64,000 nt of DNA from Stenotrophomonas sp. UBA2629 (lineage in GTDB: Bacteria > Pseudomonadota > Gammaproteobacteria > Xanthomonadales > Xanthomonadaceae): positions 413,791 to 477,790 of the forward strand of contig DEOB01000010.1 in assembly GCA_002359895.1 (NCBI GenBank), read 5' to 3'. Position numbers and translations under genes: made by a program. The number at the start of each line of letters is the position of its first letter. The first letter of the stretch is position 1. Of the stretch, positions 51,093 to 60,392 are shown one piece after another. Under the pieces are notes generated by a model. It did no database searches. It saw only the letters and a program-made list of their open reading frames with translations, and was not told the DNA's origin.

Positions 51093-51111
51093 ACGCGGCC
51101 AATGGCCGCGT
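51093..51111 (-). terminator. Rho-independent terminator after leuB
   Basis: ACGCGGCC (51093-51100) pairs with GGCCGCGT (51104-51111) around a 3-nt loop, four bases after the leuB stop. On the minus strand it is followed by TCTTGTTTAT. It marks the end of the ilv-leu operon. Confidence 0.8.
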
Positions 51112-51115
51112 CCGG

Positions 51116-52183
51116 TTACAACTGATTGAGCTGCGCAAGCACCGCCTGCGCGGCCTGCTGGGTGGAAAGCGCCTGGCCCTGCGCGGCAAGGTCGGCGGTG
51201 AACCGGCCCGCATCCAGCGCGGCGCTCACTGCCGCTTCAAGGGTGGCAGCCTCGGTTTCCAGACCCAGCGAATGGCGCAACAGCATCGCCGCACTGAGAA
51301 TGGTGGCGTAAGGATTGGCGATGCCCTTGCCGGCGATATCCGGTGCCGAGCCGTGGATGGGCTCATAGATGCCGACCTTGCCTTCCTCGCCCAGCGACGC
51401 CGACGGCAGCAGGCCCAGCGAGCCGGCCAGCATCGACGCTTCGTCGGTGAGGATGTCGCCGAACATGTTTTCAGTGACGATCACATCGTAGGCGCGCGGC
51501 TTGGAGATCAGGTGCATCGCCATGGAATCCACCAGCTGGTGCTCCAGTTCGACATCCGGGAACTCTTCGCGACCGATGCGTGCGGCGATGTCACGCCACA
51601 GGCGCGAGGTTTCCAGCACGTTGGCCTTGTCCACCGAGGTGAGCTTGCCGCGACGCTGCTGGGCCAGGCGGAATGCGCTGCGCAGCACGCGCTCGATTTC
51701 CACCGTGGTGTAACGGCACAGGTCGCTGGCGCTGTCGGCGTCGCGGGTTTTATCGCCGAAGTAGATGCCGCCGGTCAGCTCGCGCACGACGATGAAATCC
51801 ACGTCCTTGAGCAACTCCGGCTTGATCGGCGAAGCATGCAACGCCGCCGGGTGCGTGCGCACCGGGCGCAGGTTGGCGAACAGGCCCAGCGCTTTGCGGA
51901 TGGCCAACAGGCCCTGTTCCGGGCGCACCTTGGCATTGGGGTCGGACCACTTCGGCCCGCCGACCGCACCCAACAGCACCGCATCGGCCTTGCTGCAGGC
52001 CTGCAGTGTGGCTGCGGGCAGGGGCTCGCCATGGTTGTCGATGGCGATGCCGCCGATGTCATGCTCGCTGAAGGTGAAGCTGTGGCCGAAGCGTGTGGCG
52101 ATGGCCTTCAGTACATCCACGGCAGCGACGGTGATTTCAGGACCGATGCCGTCACCCGGCAGTACGACGATGTTGGCTTGCAT
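51116..52183 (-). CDS. leuB: 3-isopropylmalate dehydrogenase
   Basis: A 355-residue NAD-dependent beta-decarboxylating dehydrogenase. It has VLPGDGIGPEI at the N terminus, VRELTGGIYFG (substrate binding), DKANVLETSRLWRD (active-site lysine and metal contact) and EPIHGSAPDIAGKGIANP. It catalyses the third step of leucine synthesis. It is the last gene of the operon but is separated from leuD by 242 bp holding dispersed repeats, so its expression may partly depend on a separate promoter or on RNA processing there. Confidence 0.95.
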   Translation of the reverse strand: MQANIVVLPGDGIGPEITVAAVDVLKAIATRFGHSFTFSEHDIGGIAIDNHGEPLPAATLQACSKADAVLLGAVGGPKWSDPNAKVRPEQGLLAIRKALGLFANLRPVRTHPAALHASPIKPELLKDVDFIVVRELTGGIYFGDKTRDADSASDLCRYTTVEIERVLRSAFRLAQQRRGKLTSVDKANVLETSRLWRDIAARIGREEFPDVELEHQLVDSMAMHLISKPRAYDVIVTENMFGDILTDEASMLAGSLGLLPSASLGEEGKVGIYEPIHGSAPDIAGKGIANPYATILSAAMLLRHSLGLETEAATLEAAVSAALDAGRFTADLAAQGQALSTQQAAQAVLAQLNQL

Positions 52184-52217
52184 GTAGGGGTTCCGGTTGT
52201 TCTGTTGTGTATTGCTT

Positions 52218-52425
52218 TGTTCAAAGCCCCTCTCCCGATGGGAGAGGGATTGGGGAGAGGGGGGGAGACCCTTGCGCGGATTGGCTGCGCGAAGCTTCGC
52301 CCTTCCCCCATCGGCCCCTATGGGGCGCCTGCATTCGGTACATCCATGTACCTCATCCTACGGGCGGTTGCGCCGTGCAGCCCGGCAATCGTGCTGGGCT
52401 GTCTCCCCGCGGGAGAAGGAGAAGC
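52218..52425. repeat. Dispersed G/C-rich repeat block in the leuD-leuB gap
   Basis: CCCCTCTCCCGATGGGAGAGG followed by TTGGGGAGAGGG (52218-52263) matches the element at 131-167. It is followed by several small palindromes, including CGAAGCTTCG near 52294, GCCCCTATGGGGC near 52314 and GGTACATCCATGTACC near 52339. The block has no coding potential and sits inside an otherwise tight operon. Such elements are common between genes in this bacterial family. Confidence 0.7.
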
Positions 52426-53007
52426 TCAGGCGACGCGTGCCACTTCGTACCGCTCAATTTCATCCACGCGCCCCAGCAGCCAGCCCAGCTGATCCACGCC
52501 CTCCAGCAGACAGGTCTGCGAGAAACCATCCAGCGGGAACGGATACGTCTTGCCGCTGGACGTGCGCAGCTCGCGCGCTGCCACGTCGATGGTCAGCGCA
52601 TCATCGGGATTCTGCATCAGCGCCTGCACGTCGGCCTCATCCAGCACAATCGGCAGCAGGCCGTTCTTCAGCGAATTGTTGCGGAAGATGTCGGCAATCT
52701 CGCTGCTGACGATGGCACGCAGGCCCAGGTCGGTCAGTGCCCACGGTGCGTGTTCGCGCGACGAGCCACAACCAAAATTGCGCCCGGCCAGCAGAATGGA
52801 ACGGCCAGCATTCTGCGGCTGGTTGAAAGCAAACTCCGGGCTAGGCGTGCCATCGGCCTGCCAGCGCCAGTCGTTGAAAGCGTTCTTGCCCAAGCCGGCG
52901 CGCTCGGTGGTGGACAGAAAACGCGCGGGGATGATCTGGTCAGTGTCGATGTTGGTCTGGCGCAACACGACGCTGGTCGAGGTCAGCGTACGAAAGCCGC
53001 TCATCAC
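52426..53007 (-). CDS. leuD: 3-isopropylmalate dehydratase small subunit
   Basis: A 193-residue swivelling subunit. It has NIDTDQIIPARFL at the N terminus and LLAGRNFGCGSSREHAPWAL, the aconitase-family substrate motif. It pairs with LeuC to isomerise 2-isopropylmalate. Its ATG overlaps the leuC stop by 4 bp (ATGA), indicating translational coupling. Confidence 0.95.
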   Translation of the reverse strand: MMSGFRTLTSTSVVLRQTNIDTDQIIPARFLSTTERAGLGKNAFNDWRWQADGTPSPEFAFNQPQNAGRSILLAGRNFGCGSSREHAPWALTDLGLRAIVSSEIADIFRNNSLKNGLLPIVLDEADVQALMQNPDDALTIDVAARELRTSSGKTYPFPLDGFSQTCLLEGVDQLGWLLGRVDEIERYEVARVA

Positions 53008-54422
53008 GCCACCTCCTTGGCAAACAGTTCACGCGGGTCGGCGACATGGCCGTTCACCGCTGCCCATGCCGCGCTCATCGGCGAGGCCAACAGCGTGCGC
53101 GAACCCGGGCCTTGGCGGCCCTCAAAATTGCGGTTGCTGGTGCTCACGGCCAATTGGCCAGGTGCGACCAGGTCGCCGTTCATGGCAATGCACATCGAGC
53201 AGCCCGGCTCGCGCCACTCGGCACCGGCGGCGCGCACGATCTCGTGTATGCCTTCGGCCTCGGCGTCGCGCTTGACGATCTCCGAGCCCGGCACCACCAG
53301 CATGCGCACGCGGTCGGCGACGCGCCGGCCACGCAATACCTGCGCCACTTCGCGCATGTCGCTCAGCCGTCCGTTGGTACATGAACCGACAAACACCACA
53401 TCCACCGGCGTGCCCACCAAGGCATGGCCGGCTTCGAATTTCATGTAGTCCAAACCCTTCTGCGCGGCGGCATCGTTGGCGGCCGGGATGGGCGCATCAA
53501 CCGCAATGGCGGTGCCCGGGTGCGTGCCCCAGGTCAGGGTTGGCCGGATGTCGGCGGCATTGATACGCACGTCCACGTCGAAGACTGCGCCTTCGTCGCT
53601 GGCCAGTGTTTCCCAATACGCAACCGCCTTGTCGAAGTCCACGCCCTTGGGGCCGCGCGGGGTCTTTGCCACCCAGTCGAAGGTGGTCTGGTCCGGTGCG
53701 ACCATGCCAGCGCGTGCGCCGGCTTCGATGGACATGTTGCACAAGGTCATGCGCTGTTCCATGTCCATCGCACGGATGGCCGAGCCGCCGAACTCCAGCA
53801 CATGGCCGGTGCCGCCGTTGACGCCAATCACGCCGATGATGTGCAGTACCACGTCCTTGGCACCCACGCCGGGTGCCAGTTCGCCATCTACGGTGATCGA
53901 CATGGTTTTGGCTTTGCGCTGCAGCAGGCACTGCGTGGCCAGTACGTGGCCGACTTCGCTGGTGCCGATGCCGAACGCCAGCGAGCCGAACGCGCCGTGC
54001 GTGGAGGTGTGGCTGTCGCCGCAGACGATGGTCATGCCTGGCTGGGTGAAGCCCTGTTCCGGTGCGATGACGTGGACGATGCCGCGGCTGGCCGAGGCCA
54101 TGTCGAACAACTCGATGCCGTACTCGGCGCAGTTGTCGGCCAGCATCTGCACTTGCGCTTCGGAGGCTTTGCTGGCGTAAGGCAGCTTGCCGTCGGTGCC
54201 GGCCGGCAAGGTTGGCGTGGAGTGGTCCATCGTCGCCTTGGTGCGGTCGGTGCGGCGTGGCTTCAGGCCGCGCTCGCGCAGCTCGGTGAAGGCCTGCGGC
54301 GACGTGACCTCGTGAATCAGGTGCAGGTCGATATACAGCACGGCCGGCGCGCTGTCGGATTCAGGGACCACGACATGCGCGTCCCACAGTTTGTCGTACA
54401 GGGTTTTGGGTGCGGAGCTCAT
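53004..54422 (-). CDS. leuC: 3-isopropylmalate dehydratase large subunit
   Basis: A 472-residue aconitase-family subunit. The [4Fe-4S] ligands lie in VFVGSCTNGR and in PGCSMCIAMN. DLHLIHEVTSPQAF and IVCGDSHTSTHGAFG are further signatures. The start ATG 54422 begins MSSAPKTLYDKLWDAHVV, which matches the family; the frame extends 12 codons upstream. It begins 32 bp after the leuA stop and overlaps leuD. Confidence 0.95.
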   Translation of the reverse strand: MSSAPKTLYDKLWDAHVVVPESDSAPAVLYIDLHLIHEVTSPQAFTELRERGLKPRRTDRTKATMDHSTPTLPAGTDGKLPYASKASEAQVQMLADNCAEYGIELFDMASASRGIVHVIAPEQGFTQPGMTIVCGDSHTSTHGAFGSLAFGIGTSEVGHVLATQCLLQRKAKTMSITVDGELAPGVGAKDVVLHIIGVIGVNGGTGHVLEFGGSAIRAMDMEQRMTLCNMSIEAGARAGMVAPDQTTFDWVAKTPRGPKGVDFDKAVAYWETLASDEGAVFDVDVRINAADIRPTLTWGTHPGTAIAVDAPIPAANDAAAQKGLDYMKFEAGHALVGTPVDVVFVGSCTNGRLSDMREVAQVLRGRRVADRVRMLVVPGSEIVKRDAEAEGIHEIVRAAGAEWREPGCSMCIAMNGDLVAPGQLAVSTSNRNFEGRQGPGSRTLLASPMSAAWAAVNGHVADPRELFAKEVA

Positions 54423-54454
54423 TGATCTAATCCGGTGCCTATATACCGCCGCGC

Positions 54455-56011
54455 TCACGCGCTGACGGCTTCCTGAGTCGGTGTGGTTTCGCGCTGGCGC
54501 AGCAGGCGGTTGGTGACATCCAGCCAGGCAAGCGCGCTGGCTTCGATGACGTCACGGCTGGTGCCGGTACCTTCCAGAACTTCGCCTTCGTGACGCACGC
54601 TCAGGTTGGCCTCGCCACGTGCATCGGCACCAATGCCGACACTGTGAACATGGTAGCTGTCCAGCGTCAGCTGTACGCCGGTTGCAGCCGACAATGCCGA
54701 GAACAAGGCATCGACCGGACCATCGCCCTGCGCGGTTTCAGCTACGCGGTTGCCTTCCGGGTCGGACAGCTCAACCAGCGCGTTGGCGCGGCCGCCGATA
54801 TCGCTGAGGGTCATCGACGCCAGGCGATAGCCGTCGCTGCTGGAGGTGCCCTGCATCAGGGTCTGCAGGTCAGCATCGGTAATCACGCGCTGTTCCTCGC
54901 ACAATGCCTTGAACTGCTCGAAGATCAGCTTCAGCTCTTCCTCTTCCAGCCAATAGCCCAGCGCACGCAGGCGCGCTTCCACTGCAGCGCGGCCGCTGTG
55001 GCGGCCCAGCACCATCTGTGAGGATTCCCAGCCCACGTCTTCCGGGCGCATGATCTCGTAGGTGTTGCGGTTGCGCAGCATGCCGTGCTGATGGATGCCC
55101 GACTCATGCGCGAACGCATTGGCACCGACAATGGCCTTGTTGCGCTGTACCGGCATGCCGACCAGGCGCGACAGCAGCTGCGAGGTGGGGACGATGCGCT
55201 GCGTGTTGAAGCCGGTGTCGAAGTTGTTGTAGAACGCGTTGCGTACCTTCAGCACCATCGCGATTTCTTCCAGCGCGCAATTGCCCGCGCGCTCGCCGAT
55301 GCCGTTGATCGAACCTTCCACCTGGCGTGCGCCACCTTCGATGGCGGCCAGCGAGTTGGCAACCGCCAGGCCCAGGTCGTTATGGCAGTGCGTGCTGAAA
55401 ATCACCTTGTCCGCATCGGCGGCATTGCCGATGACGTGCTGGAACATCGCGCGGATTTCGTCCGGCGTGGTGAAGCCCACCGTGTCAGGCAGGTTGATGG
55501 TGCGGGCGCCGGCAGCAATGGCGACCTGCGTGACTTCGGTCAGGAAATCCAGCTCGGTGCGGGTGGCGTCCTCTGCGGAGAATTCGACATCGTCCACGTA
55601 ACCGCGCGCCAGCGTCACGTGCTTGTGCACCGATTCCAGTACCTGCTCCTTGCTCATGCGCAGCTTGTGCTCGCGATGCAGCGGGCTGGTGGACAGGAAC
55701 AGATGCAGGCGCGGCCTGGCAGCCGCTTCCAGCGCCTTGACCGAGGTTTCGATGTCCGCCGCCAGGCAGCGCGACAGTACCGCCAGCACCGGGTCGCGGA
55801 TTTCGCGTCCGATCAGCGCCATTGCTTCGCGGTCGGATTGGGAACTTGCCGGGAAGCCGGTTTCGATCACGTCCACGCCCAGCTCAGCCAAGGCGCGCGC
55901 CATCACCAGCTTCTGCGGCGGGGTCATGCTGCAGCCGGGGGACTGTTCACCGTCGCGCAGGGTCGTGTCGAAGATGGTAATTCGCGGGGGAGTGTTGGTT
56001 GGCGTATTCAC
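54455..56011 (-). CDS. leuA: 2-isopropylmalate synthase
   Basis: A 518-residue enzyme. The catalytic TIM barrel carries FDTTLRDGEQSPGCSM and the metal ligands in STHCHNDLGLAVAN. A C-terminal regulatory domain (about 390-500) normally binds leucine for feedback inhibition. It commits 2-ketoisovalerate to leucine. The start appears to be a GTG at 56011 that overlaps the ilvA stop codon by one base (TAGTG), so translation is probably coupled. Its place directly after ilvA links the leu genes to the ilv attenuator. Confidence 0.95.
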   Translation of the reverse strand: MNTPTNTPPRITIFDTTLRDGEQSPGCSMTPPQKLVMARALAELGVDVIETGFPASSQSDREAMALIGREIRDPVLAVLSRCLAADIETSVKALEAAARPRLHLFLSTSPLHREHKLRMSKEQVLESVHKHVTLARGYVDDVEFSAEDATRTELDFLTEVTQVAIAAGARTINLPDTVGFTTPDEIRAMFQHVIGNAADADKVIFSTHCHNDLGLAVANSLAAIEGGARQVEGSINGIGERAGNCALEEIAMVLKVRNAFYNNFDTGFNTQRIVPTSQLLSRLVGMPVQRNKAIVGANAFAHESGIHQHGMLRNRNTYEIMRPEDVGWESSQMVLGRHSGRAAVEARLRALGYWLEEEELKLIFEQFKALCEEQRVITDADLQTLMQGTSSSDGYRLASMTLSDIGGRANALVELSDPEGNRVAETAQGDGPVDALFSALSAATGVQLTLDSYHVHSVGIGADARGEANLSVRHEGEVLEGTGTSRDVIEASALAWLDVTNRLLRQRETTPTQEAVSA

Positions 56012-57117
56012 TAGAGGGCTTCCTCGACTGCAGTAACAGAAATTTTTGGAGATTCGGATGTGAGCGTGCGTGGCGGTGGCGAGGTGGCGCGGCTTCTAAG
56101 TCGCTCGCCATTACGCCGTCGAGGTTTGCGCGGTGGACGCGGCCGCACTTCAGACAATAGCGTGGCCAGTACCGTGGCATCGATGTTGCCCCCGGACACC
56201 ACCGCGCATTTGCGCTTGCCGGCCACGCGACGGCCTGCGGCCAAGGCCAGGGCGCCTGCGCCTTCGGCAATGACGTGTTCTTCCAGGGCCAACCGCACCA
56301 GCGTTTCACGCAGCTCGGCTTCGCGCACGATGACGATGTCATCCAGCAGGTTGCTGCACAGGCGGCGGGTGATGAAACCGGGGATTTTGACCTTGACGCC
56401 ATCGGCCAGGGTCGACACCGGTTCGATTTCGCGCACATCGCCGTGTACGGCGCGGGCCATTGAATCTACGCCCTCGACCTGTGCGCCGATGATGCGCACG
56501 CCCTGCGACTTCAATGCCAACGCCACACCCGAGGCCAGGCCGCCGCCGCCGATCGGCACGATGACCACGTCCGGCGCATGCGGTGCCAGCTCGATACCCA
56601 GCGTGCCCTGGCCGGCAATCACGTCCGGGTCATCAAAGGCGGACAGAAAACGGTAGCCATTCTGCTCGGCCAGCTCGACGGCAAACGCATAGGCCTCGTC
56701 GTAGCTGTTGCCGTGCTGGCGCACGGTGGCGCCCCAGTGCTGCACGCCGGCAATCTTGGTGGCCGGTGCGCCATGCGGCATCACCGTGATGGCCTGCAGG
56801 CCCAGCCGATGCGAGGCCCAGGCAACGCCTTGGGCGTGGTTGCCGGCCGAGGCGCAGATGACGGTGCGTTCGTCACCGCGTTCCAGTGCGGCCAGCATTG
56901 CGTTCAACGCGCCGCGCACTTTGTAGGAACCGGTGCGCTGCAGGTTTTCCAGCTTCAACCAGGTGCCGAAACGCTCGGCATAGTGCAGTGGCGTGGGCGG
57001 CAGAAAACGGCGCAGCCGTGCCTGCGCGGCCAGCACATCGGCCACGCTGACGTTCAACTCGTCAGCGTGGCCTGCGGCAGCAACGGGACGACCACGGTCA
57101 GGCATGTAGGTGGCCAT
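56011..57117 (-). CDS. ilvA: Threonine dehydratase, short form without ACT domain
   Basis: A 368-residue PLP enzyme. The PLP lysine is in TGSYKVRGA, followed by SAGNHAQGVAWA and IPIGGGGLASGVALA. It converts threonine to 2-oxobutanoate for isoleucine. It resembles the short TdcB-like form and lacks the C-terminal ACT-like regulatory domain of E. coli IlvA. The last 45 or so residues are a basic Pro/Arg-rich tail (RPRPPRKPRRRNGERLRSR) unlike the catalytic fold. I used ATG 57117; a TTG one codon earlier is in frame. A 99-bp gap separates it from ilvM. Confidence 0.88.
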   Translation of the reverse strand: MATYMPDRGRPVAAAGHADELNVSVADVLAAQARLRRFLPPTPLHYAERFGTWLKLENLQRTGSYKVRGALNAMLAALERGDERTVICASAGNHAQGVAWASHRLGLQAITVMPHGAPATKIAGVQHWGATVRQHGNSYDEAYAFAVELAEQNGYRFLSAFDDPDVIAGQGTLGIELAPHAPDVVIVPIGGGGLASGVALALKSQGVRIIGAQVEGVDSMARAVHGDVREIEPVSTLADGVKVKIPGFITRRLCSNLLDDIVIVREAELRETLVRLALEEHVIAEGAGALALAAGRRVAGKRKCAVVSGGNIDATVLATLLSEVRPRPPRKPRRRNGERLRSRATSPPPRTLTSESPKISVTAVEEAL

Positions 57118-57216
57118 CAAGGGACGCAGGCGAGCACCCTGCCGGCAGCCAGCGTTGAAGAAGACGCCTCCGTGAGTAACGGCGACGTACGTCGACTACG
57201 TCGCTTACGTCCGTGC

Positions 57217-57471
57217 TCATACTGCGTTGCCTACGACAACCGGTACCACGCGTACCGATTCGCAGTCATACACTTTTTCCAGCTGATGGCGCAGGGTTTC
57301 CGGTGGACGTGTGCCGCTGATGTCCATCTGCACATGCCAGCGCCCGGCATCGTCGGCAGTGCGATTGCCGGCGATGTTGCTGGGAGAAAAACCGCGGCGT
57401 TCGACCATGCCGATCACGCGCACCAAGGCGCCTTCGGCAGGCTTCAGCACCAGGTCAAGCCGGTATTGCAT
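57217..57471 (-). CDS. ilvM: Acetolactate synthase small (ACT) subunit IlvM
   Basis: An 84-residue ACT-domain protein. It has LVLKPAEGALVRVIGMVERRGFSPSNIAGN, the beta-alpha-beta pattern of acetolactate synthase regulatory subunits in the short IlvM form. It overlaps the 3' end of ilvG by 17 bp and has a clear AGGAGAG site inside ilvG, which fixes the start at ATG 57471. It would bind IlvG and set activity and feedback response. Confidence 0.88.
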   Translation of the reverse strand: MQYRLDLVLKPAEGALVRVIGMVERRGFSPSNIAGNRTADDAGRWHVQMDISGTRPPETLRHQLEKVYDCESVRVVPVVVGNAV

Positions 57472-59182
57472 TGGAACTCTCCTGCGGTGCCCGGGCGTGG
57501 GCGGGGTTGCTGTCCAGCATGGTGCTGTTGGCATTGTTGGGCGGCACCAGCGGCCACACGTTGGCGCGGGCGTCGATGGCCACGTGCAGGAACGCCGGGC
57601 CGGGCGTGTCCAGCATCGCTGCCAGTGCATCGTCCACTTCGGCACGCTGGGTGATGCGGGTGGCGGGGATGCCGAACACCTGCACCAGGGCGGCGAAATC
57701 CGGGTTGTCGGACAGGTCGATTTCGCTGTATCGCTCGGCGAAGAACAGCTCCTGCCACTGGCGGACCATGCCCAGCGAGGCGTTGTCCAGCAGCACGATC
57801 TTCACCGGCAGGCGGCAGCGGGCGATGGTGGCCAACTCCTGCACGTTCATCATGAAACTGCCGTCACCGGAGACCAGCACCACGGTGCGGTCGGGGCAGG
57901 CAAACTGCGCGCCCATTGCCGCTGGCAGACCAAAGCCCATCGTGCCCAGCGCGCCGGAGGTCAGGTGATTGCGCGGATGGTTGAAGCGGCAATGCTGCGC
58001 CACCCACATCTGGTGCTGACCGACATCGCAGGCGATGACGGTGTCCGGTGGTGCCACTTCGCTCAGCCGCTTGAGCAGCGCCGGTGCGTAGATGTCCTTG
58101 CCCGGTGCGTCGTAACGCGCGGCGAACTTTTCACGGTTGGCGGCACAGCGTGCGCGCCAGCTGTTGCAGTTGCCGCGGATGCGGCTCAGTGCCTGCACAC
58201 CGGTTTTCAGGTTGCCGGGGATGGCCAGGTCGGCACTGCGCAGCTTGGAGATTTCGTAGGCATCGGCATCCAGATGGATGACGCGTGCAAACGGGGCGAA
58301 CTCGGCTAGCTTGCCGGTGGCGCGGTCGTCGAAACGTGCGCCCACCACGATCAGCAGGTCCGACTCCTGCACCGCCATGTTGGCGGCGCGAGTGCCGTGC
58401 ATGCCCAGCATGCCCAGATACTGCGGGTGGCTGGCCGGCAATGCGCCCAGACCGCGCAGCGTCAACACGGTGGGGATGCCGGTGGCTTCGACAAACTCCC
58501 GGAACTCGCCCACCGCATCGGCAAGGCCGATACCGCCGCCGCCGTAGATGACCGGCTTTTCGGCAGCGGCAATCATTTCCACCGCCTCGGCCAGGCGCTG
58601 CGCGTCCGGCGCCGGCACCGGATCAACCGACGCCGGTACATGCGCGGGCAGATGCGAGGCATCGCCCAGCTGCACATCCTTGGGCAGGTCGATCAGCACC
58701 GGCCCGGGCCGCCCTTCACGGGCGACACGGAAGGCTTCAGCAACCACCTGCGGCAGCTCGTCAACACTGCGGACCAGCCAGCTGTGTTTGACGATGGGCA
58801 TGGTCATGCCAAACACGTCCAGCTCCTGGAACGCATCAGTGCCCAGCAGCGGCGTGGCGACCTGGCCGGTCAGGCACACCATGGGTACCGAGTCGAGCAT
58901 CGCATCGGCAATGCCGGTGACCAGGTTGGACGCACCGGGGCCAGAGGTGGCCACGCAGACGCCTACCTTGCCACTGGCACGCGCATAGCCGTTGGCGGCC
59001 AGTGCCGCGCCCTGTTCGTGGCGCACCAGGATGTGCTTGAGGCTGGAATCCACCAATGCGTCGTAGAACGGCATGATGGTGCCGCCCGGGTAACCGAACA
59101 GCGTTTGCACGCCTTCGGCCTCCAGGGCCTGCGTCAGCCAGCGTGCACCATTGCGGGGTGCAGCTTGGGTGGGAGTGTTCAT
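57455..59182 (-). CDS. ilvG: Acetolactate synthase large subunit IlvG
   Basis: A 575-residue TPP enzyme. The catalytic glutamate is in ILVRHEQGAALAANGYARASG. The FAD/regulatory region has TPLLGTDAFQE, and the TPP/Mg motif begins GDGSFMMNVQEL and runs to NASLGMVRQWQ. It forms acetolactate or acetohydroxybutyrate, the first common step for valine, leucine and isoleucine. It follows ilvC by 39 bp and overlaps ilvM. Confidence 0.94.
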   Translation of the reverse strand: MNTPTQAAPRNGARWLTQALEAEGVQTLFGYPGGTIMPFYDALVDSSLKHILVRHEQGAALAANGYARASGKVGVCVATSGPGASNLVTGIADAMLDSVPMVCLTGQVATPLLGTDAFQELDVFGMTMPIVKHSWLVRSVDELPQVVAEAFRVAREGRPGPVLIDLPKDVQLGDASHLPAHVPASVDPVPAPDAQRLAEAVEMIAAAEKPVIYGGGGIGLADAVGEFREFVEATGIPTVLTLRGLGALPASHPQYLGMLGMHGTRAANMAVQESDLLIVVGARFDDRATGKLAEFAPFARVIHLDADAYEISKLRSADLAIPGNLKTGVQALSRIRGNCNSWRARCAANREKFAARYDAPGKDIYAPALLKRLSEVAPPDTVIACDVGQHQMWVAQHCRFNHPRNHLTSGALGTMGFGLPAAMGAQFACPDRTVVLVSGDGSFMMNVQELATIARCRLPVKIVLLDNASLGMVRQWQELFFAERYSEIDLSDNPDFAALVQVFGIPATRITQRAEVDDALAAMLDTPGPAFLHVAIDARANVWPLVPPNNANSTMLDSNPAHARAPQESSNAIPA

Positions 59183-59221
59183 GCAGCGACCTTTGCCATG
59201 TGCGGGTGGGGGACCGCGGGA

Positions 59222-60196
59222 TTACGCGTTCTGACCTTGCAGCCAGACCATCTTGGCGCGCAGTTCCTTGCCCACCTTTTCGATCGGATGCTCCATGTCG
59301 GCCTGCTGGAACTTCTTGTAGTTCGGCAGACCTGCCTCGTACTCGGCTTCCCAGTTTTTGGTGAAGGTGCCGTTCTGGATGTCGGTCAGCACGTCCTTCA
59401 TGCGGGCCTTCACCGAGGCGTCGATCACGCGCGGGCCGCTGACGAAATCGCCGTACTGCGCGGTCTCGGAGATGAATTCCAGCATGCGGCTGATGCCACC
59501 TTCGTAGAACAGGTCCACGATCAGCTTCAGCTCGTGCAGCACTTCGTAGTAGGCGATTTCCGGCTGGTAGCCGGCTTCCACCAGCGTCTCGAAACCGGCC
59601 TGCACCAGCGAGGAAGCACCGCCGCACAGCACGGCCTGCTCGCCGAACAGGTCGGTTTCGGTTTCTTCCTTGAAGGTGGTTTTGATGATGTTGGCGCGGG
59701 CGCCGCCCAGGCCGGCGGCATAGGCCAGCGCCAGTTGCTCGGCCTTGCCGCTGACGTCCTGGTAGACCGCGTAGATGCACGGCACGCCGCGGCCGATTTC
59801 ATACTCGCGGCGCACCAGCGCGCCCGGGCCCTTGGGTGCAACCAAGGCCACATCCAGATCGGCGCGCGGTTCGATCATGCCGAAATGCACATTCAGGCCG
59901 TGGGCGAACAGCAGGCAGGCGCCTTGCTTCATGTTCGGCGCCAGCACCTCGTTGTACAGCTTCTTCTGCACCATGTCCGGGGTCAGTACGGCGACCAGGT
60001 CGGCGTCCTTGACCGCTTCAGCCGGCGTCTTGACGGTGAAGCCATCGGCCTGCGCCTTGACCTCGGTGGGGCCGCCTGCGCGCAGGCCGACAACCACGTC
60101 GAAGCCGGATTCACGCAGGTTCAGGGCATGGGCGCGGCCCTGGCTGCCGTAACCGACAACGGCGATTTTGATCTGGGGCAGTTCGTTGGTGCTCAT
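59222..60196 (-). CDS. ilvC: Ketol-acid reductoisomerase (class I)
   Basis: A 324-residue class I enzyme. The N-terminal Rossmann domain shows VVGYGSQGRAHALNLRESG and the beta2-alphaB loop VGLRAGGP. The catalytic knotted domain has DLFGEQAVLCGG and the glutamates of the metal site (YEVLHELKLIVDLFYEGG). It is the first enzyme gene of the operon and lies 256 bp after the leader peptide stop, so its expression depends on attenuation at 60393-60428. AGGAA lies 11 bases before the ATG. Confidence 0.95.
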   Translation of the reverse strand: MSTNELPQIKIAVVGYGSQGRAHALNLRESGFDVVVGLRAGGPTEVKAQADGFTVKTPAEAVKDADLVAVLTPDMVQKKLYNEVLAPNMKQGACLLFAHGLNVHFGMIEPRADLDVALVAPKGPGALVRREYEIGRGVPCIYAVYQDVSGKAEQLALAYAAGLGGARANIIKTTFKEETETDLFGEQAVLCGGASSLVQAGFETLVEAGYQPEIAYYEVLHELKLIVDLFYEGGISRMLEFISETAQYGDFVSGPRVIDASVKARMKDVLTDIQNGTFTKNWEAEYEAGLPNYKKFQQADMEHPIEKVGKELRAKMVWLQGQNA

Positions 60197-60392
60197 GGTG
60201 CTTGGATTCCTTGCGATGAAGAGAGTCGTGCAGTGATTAAGAAAACGGCCGTCGCGTCAGGACGCGGCGGCCGGCTGGGGCAGGCAGATCGCAACGCGCG
60301 CGCAAGCGCAATGCTTGGCGGTCGAGGCGGTGAACGTGGATTGAGTGGGGTTGGTCGGGAACATGGTTTCAGATGAAATAGAGGCTGGAAAC

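Noticed and set aside
57455..57758. Separate overlapping frames at the ilvG 3' end
   Set aside because: They overlap the TPP-enzyme C terminus in other frames. Only ilvM, with its ribosome site and ACT fold, is supported.
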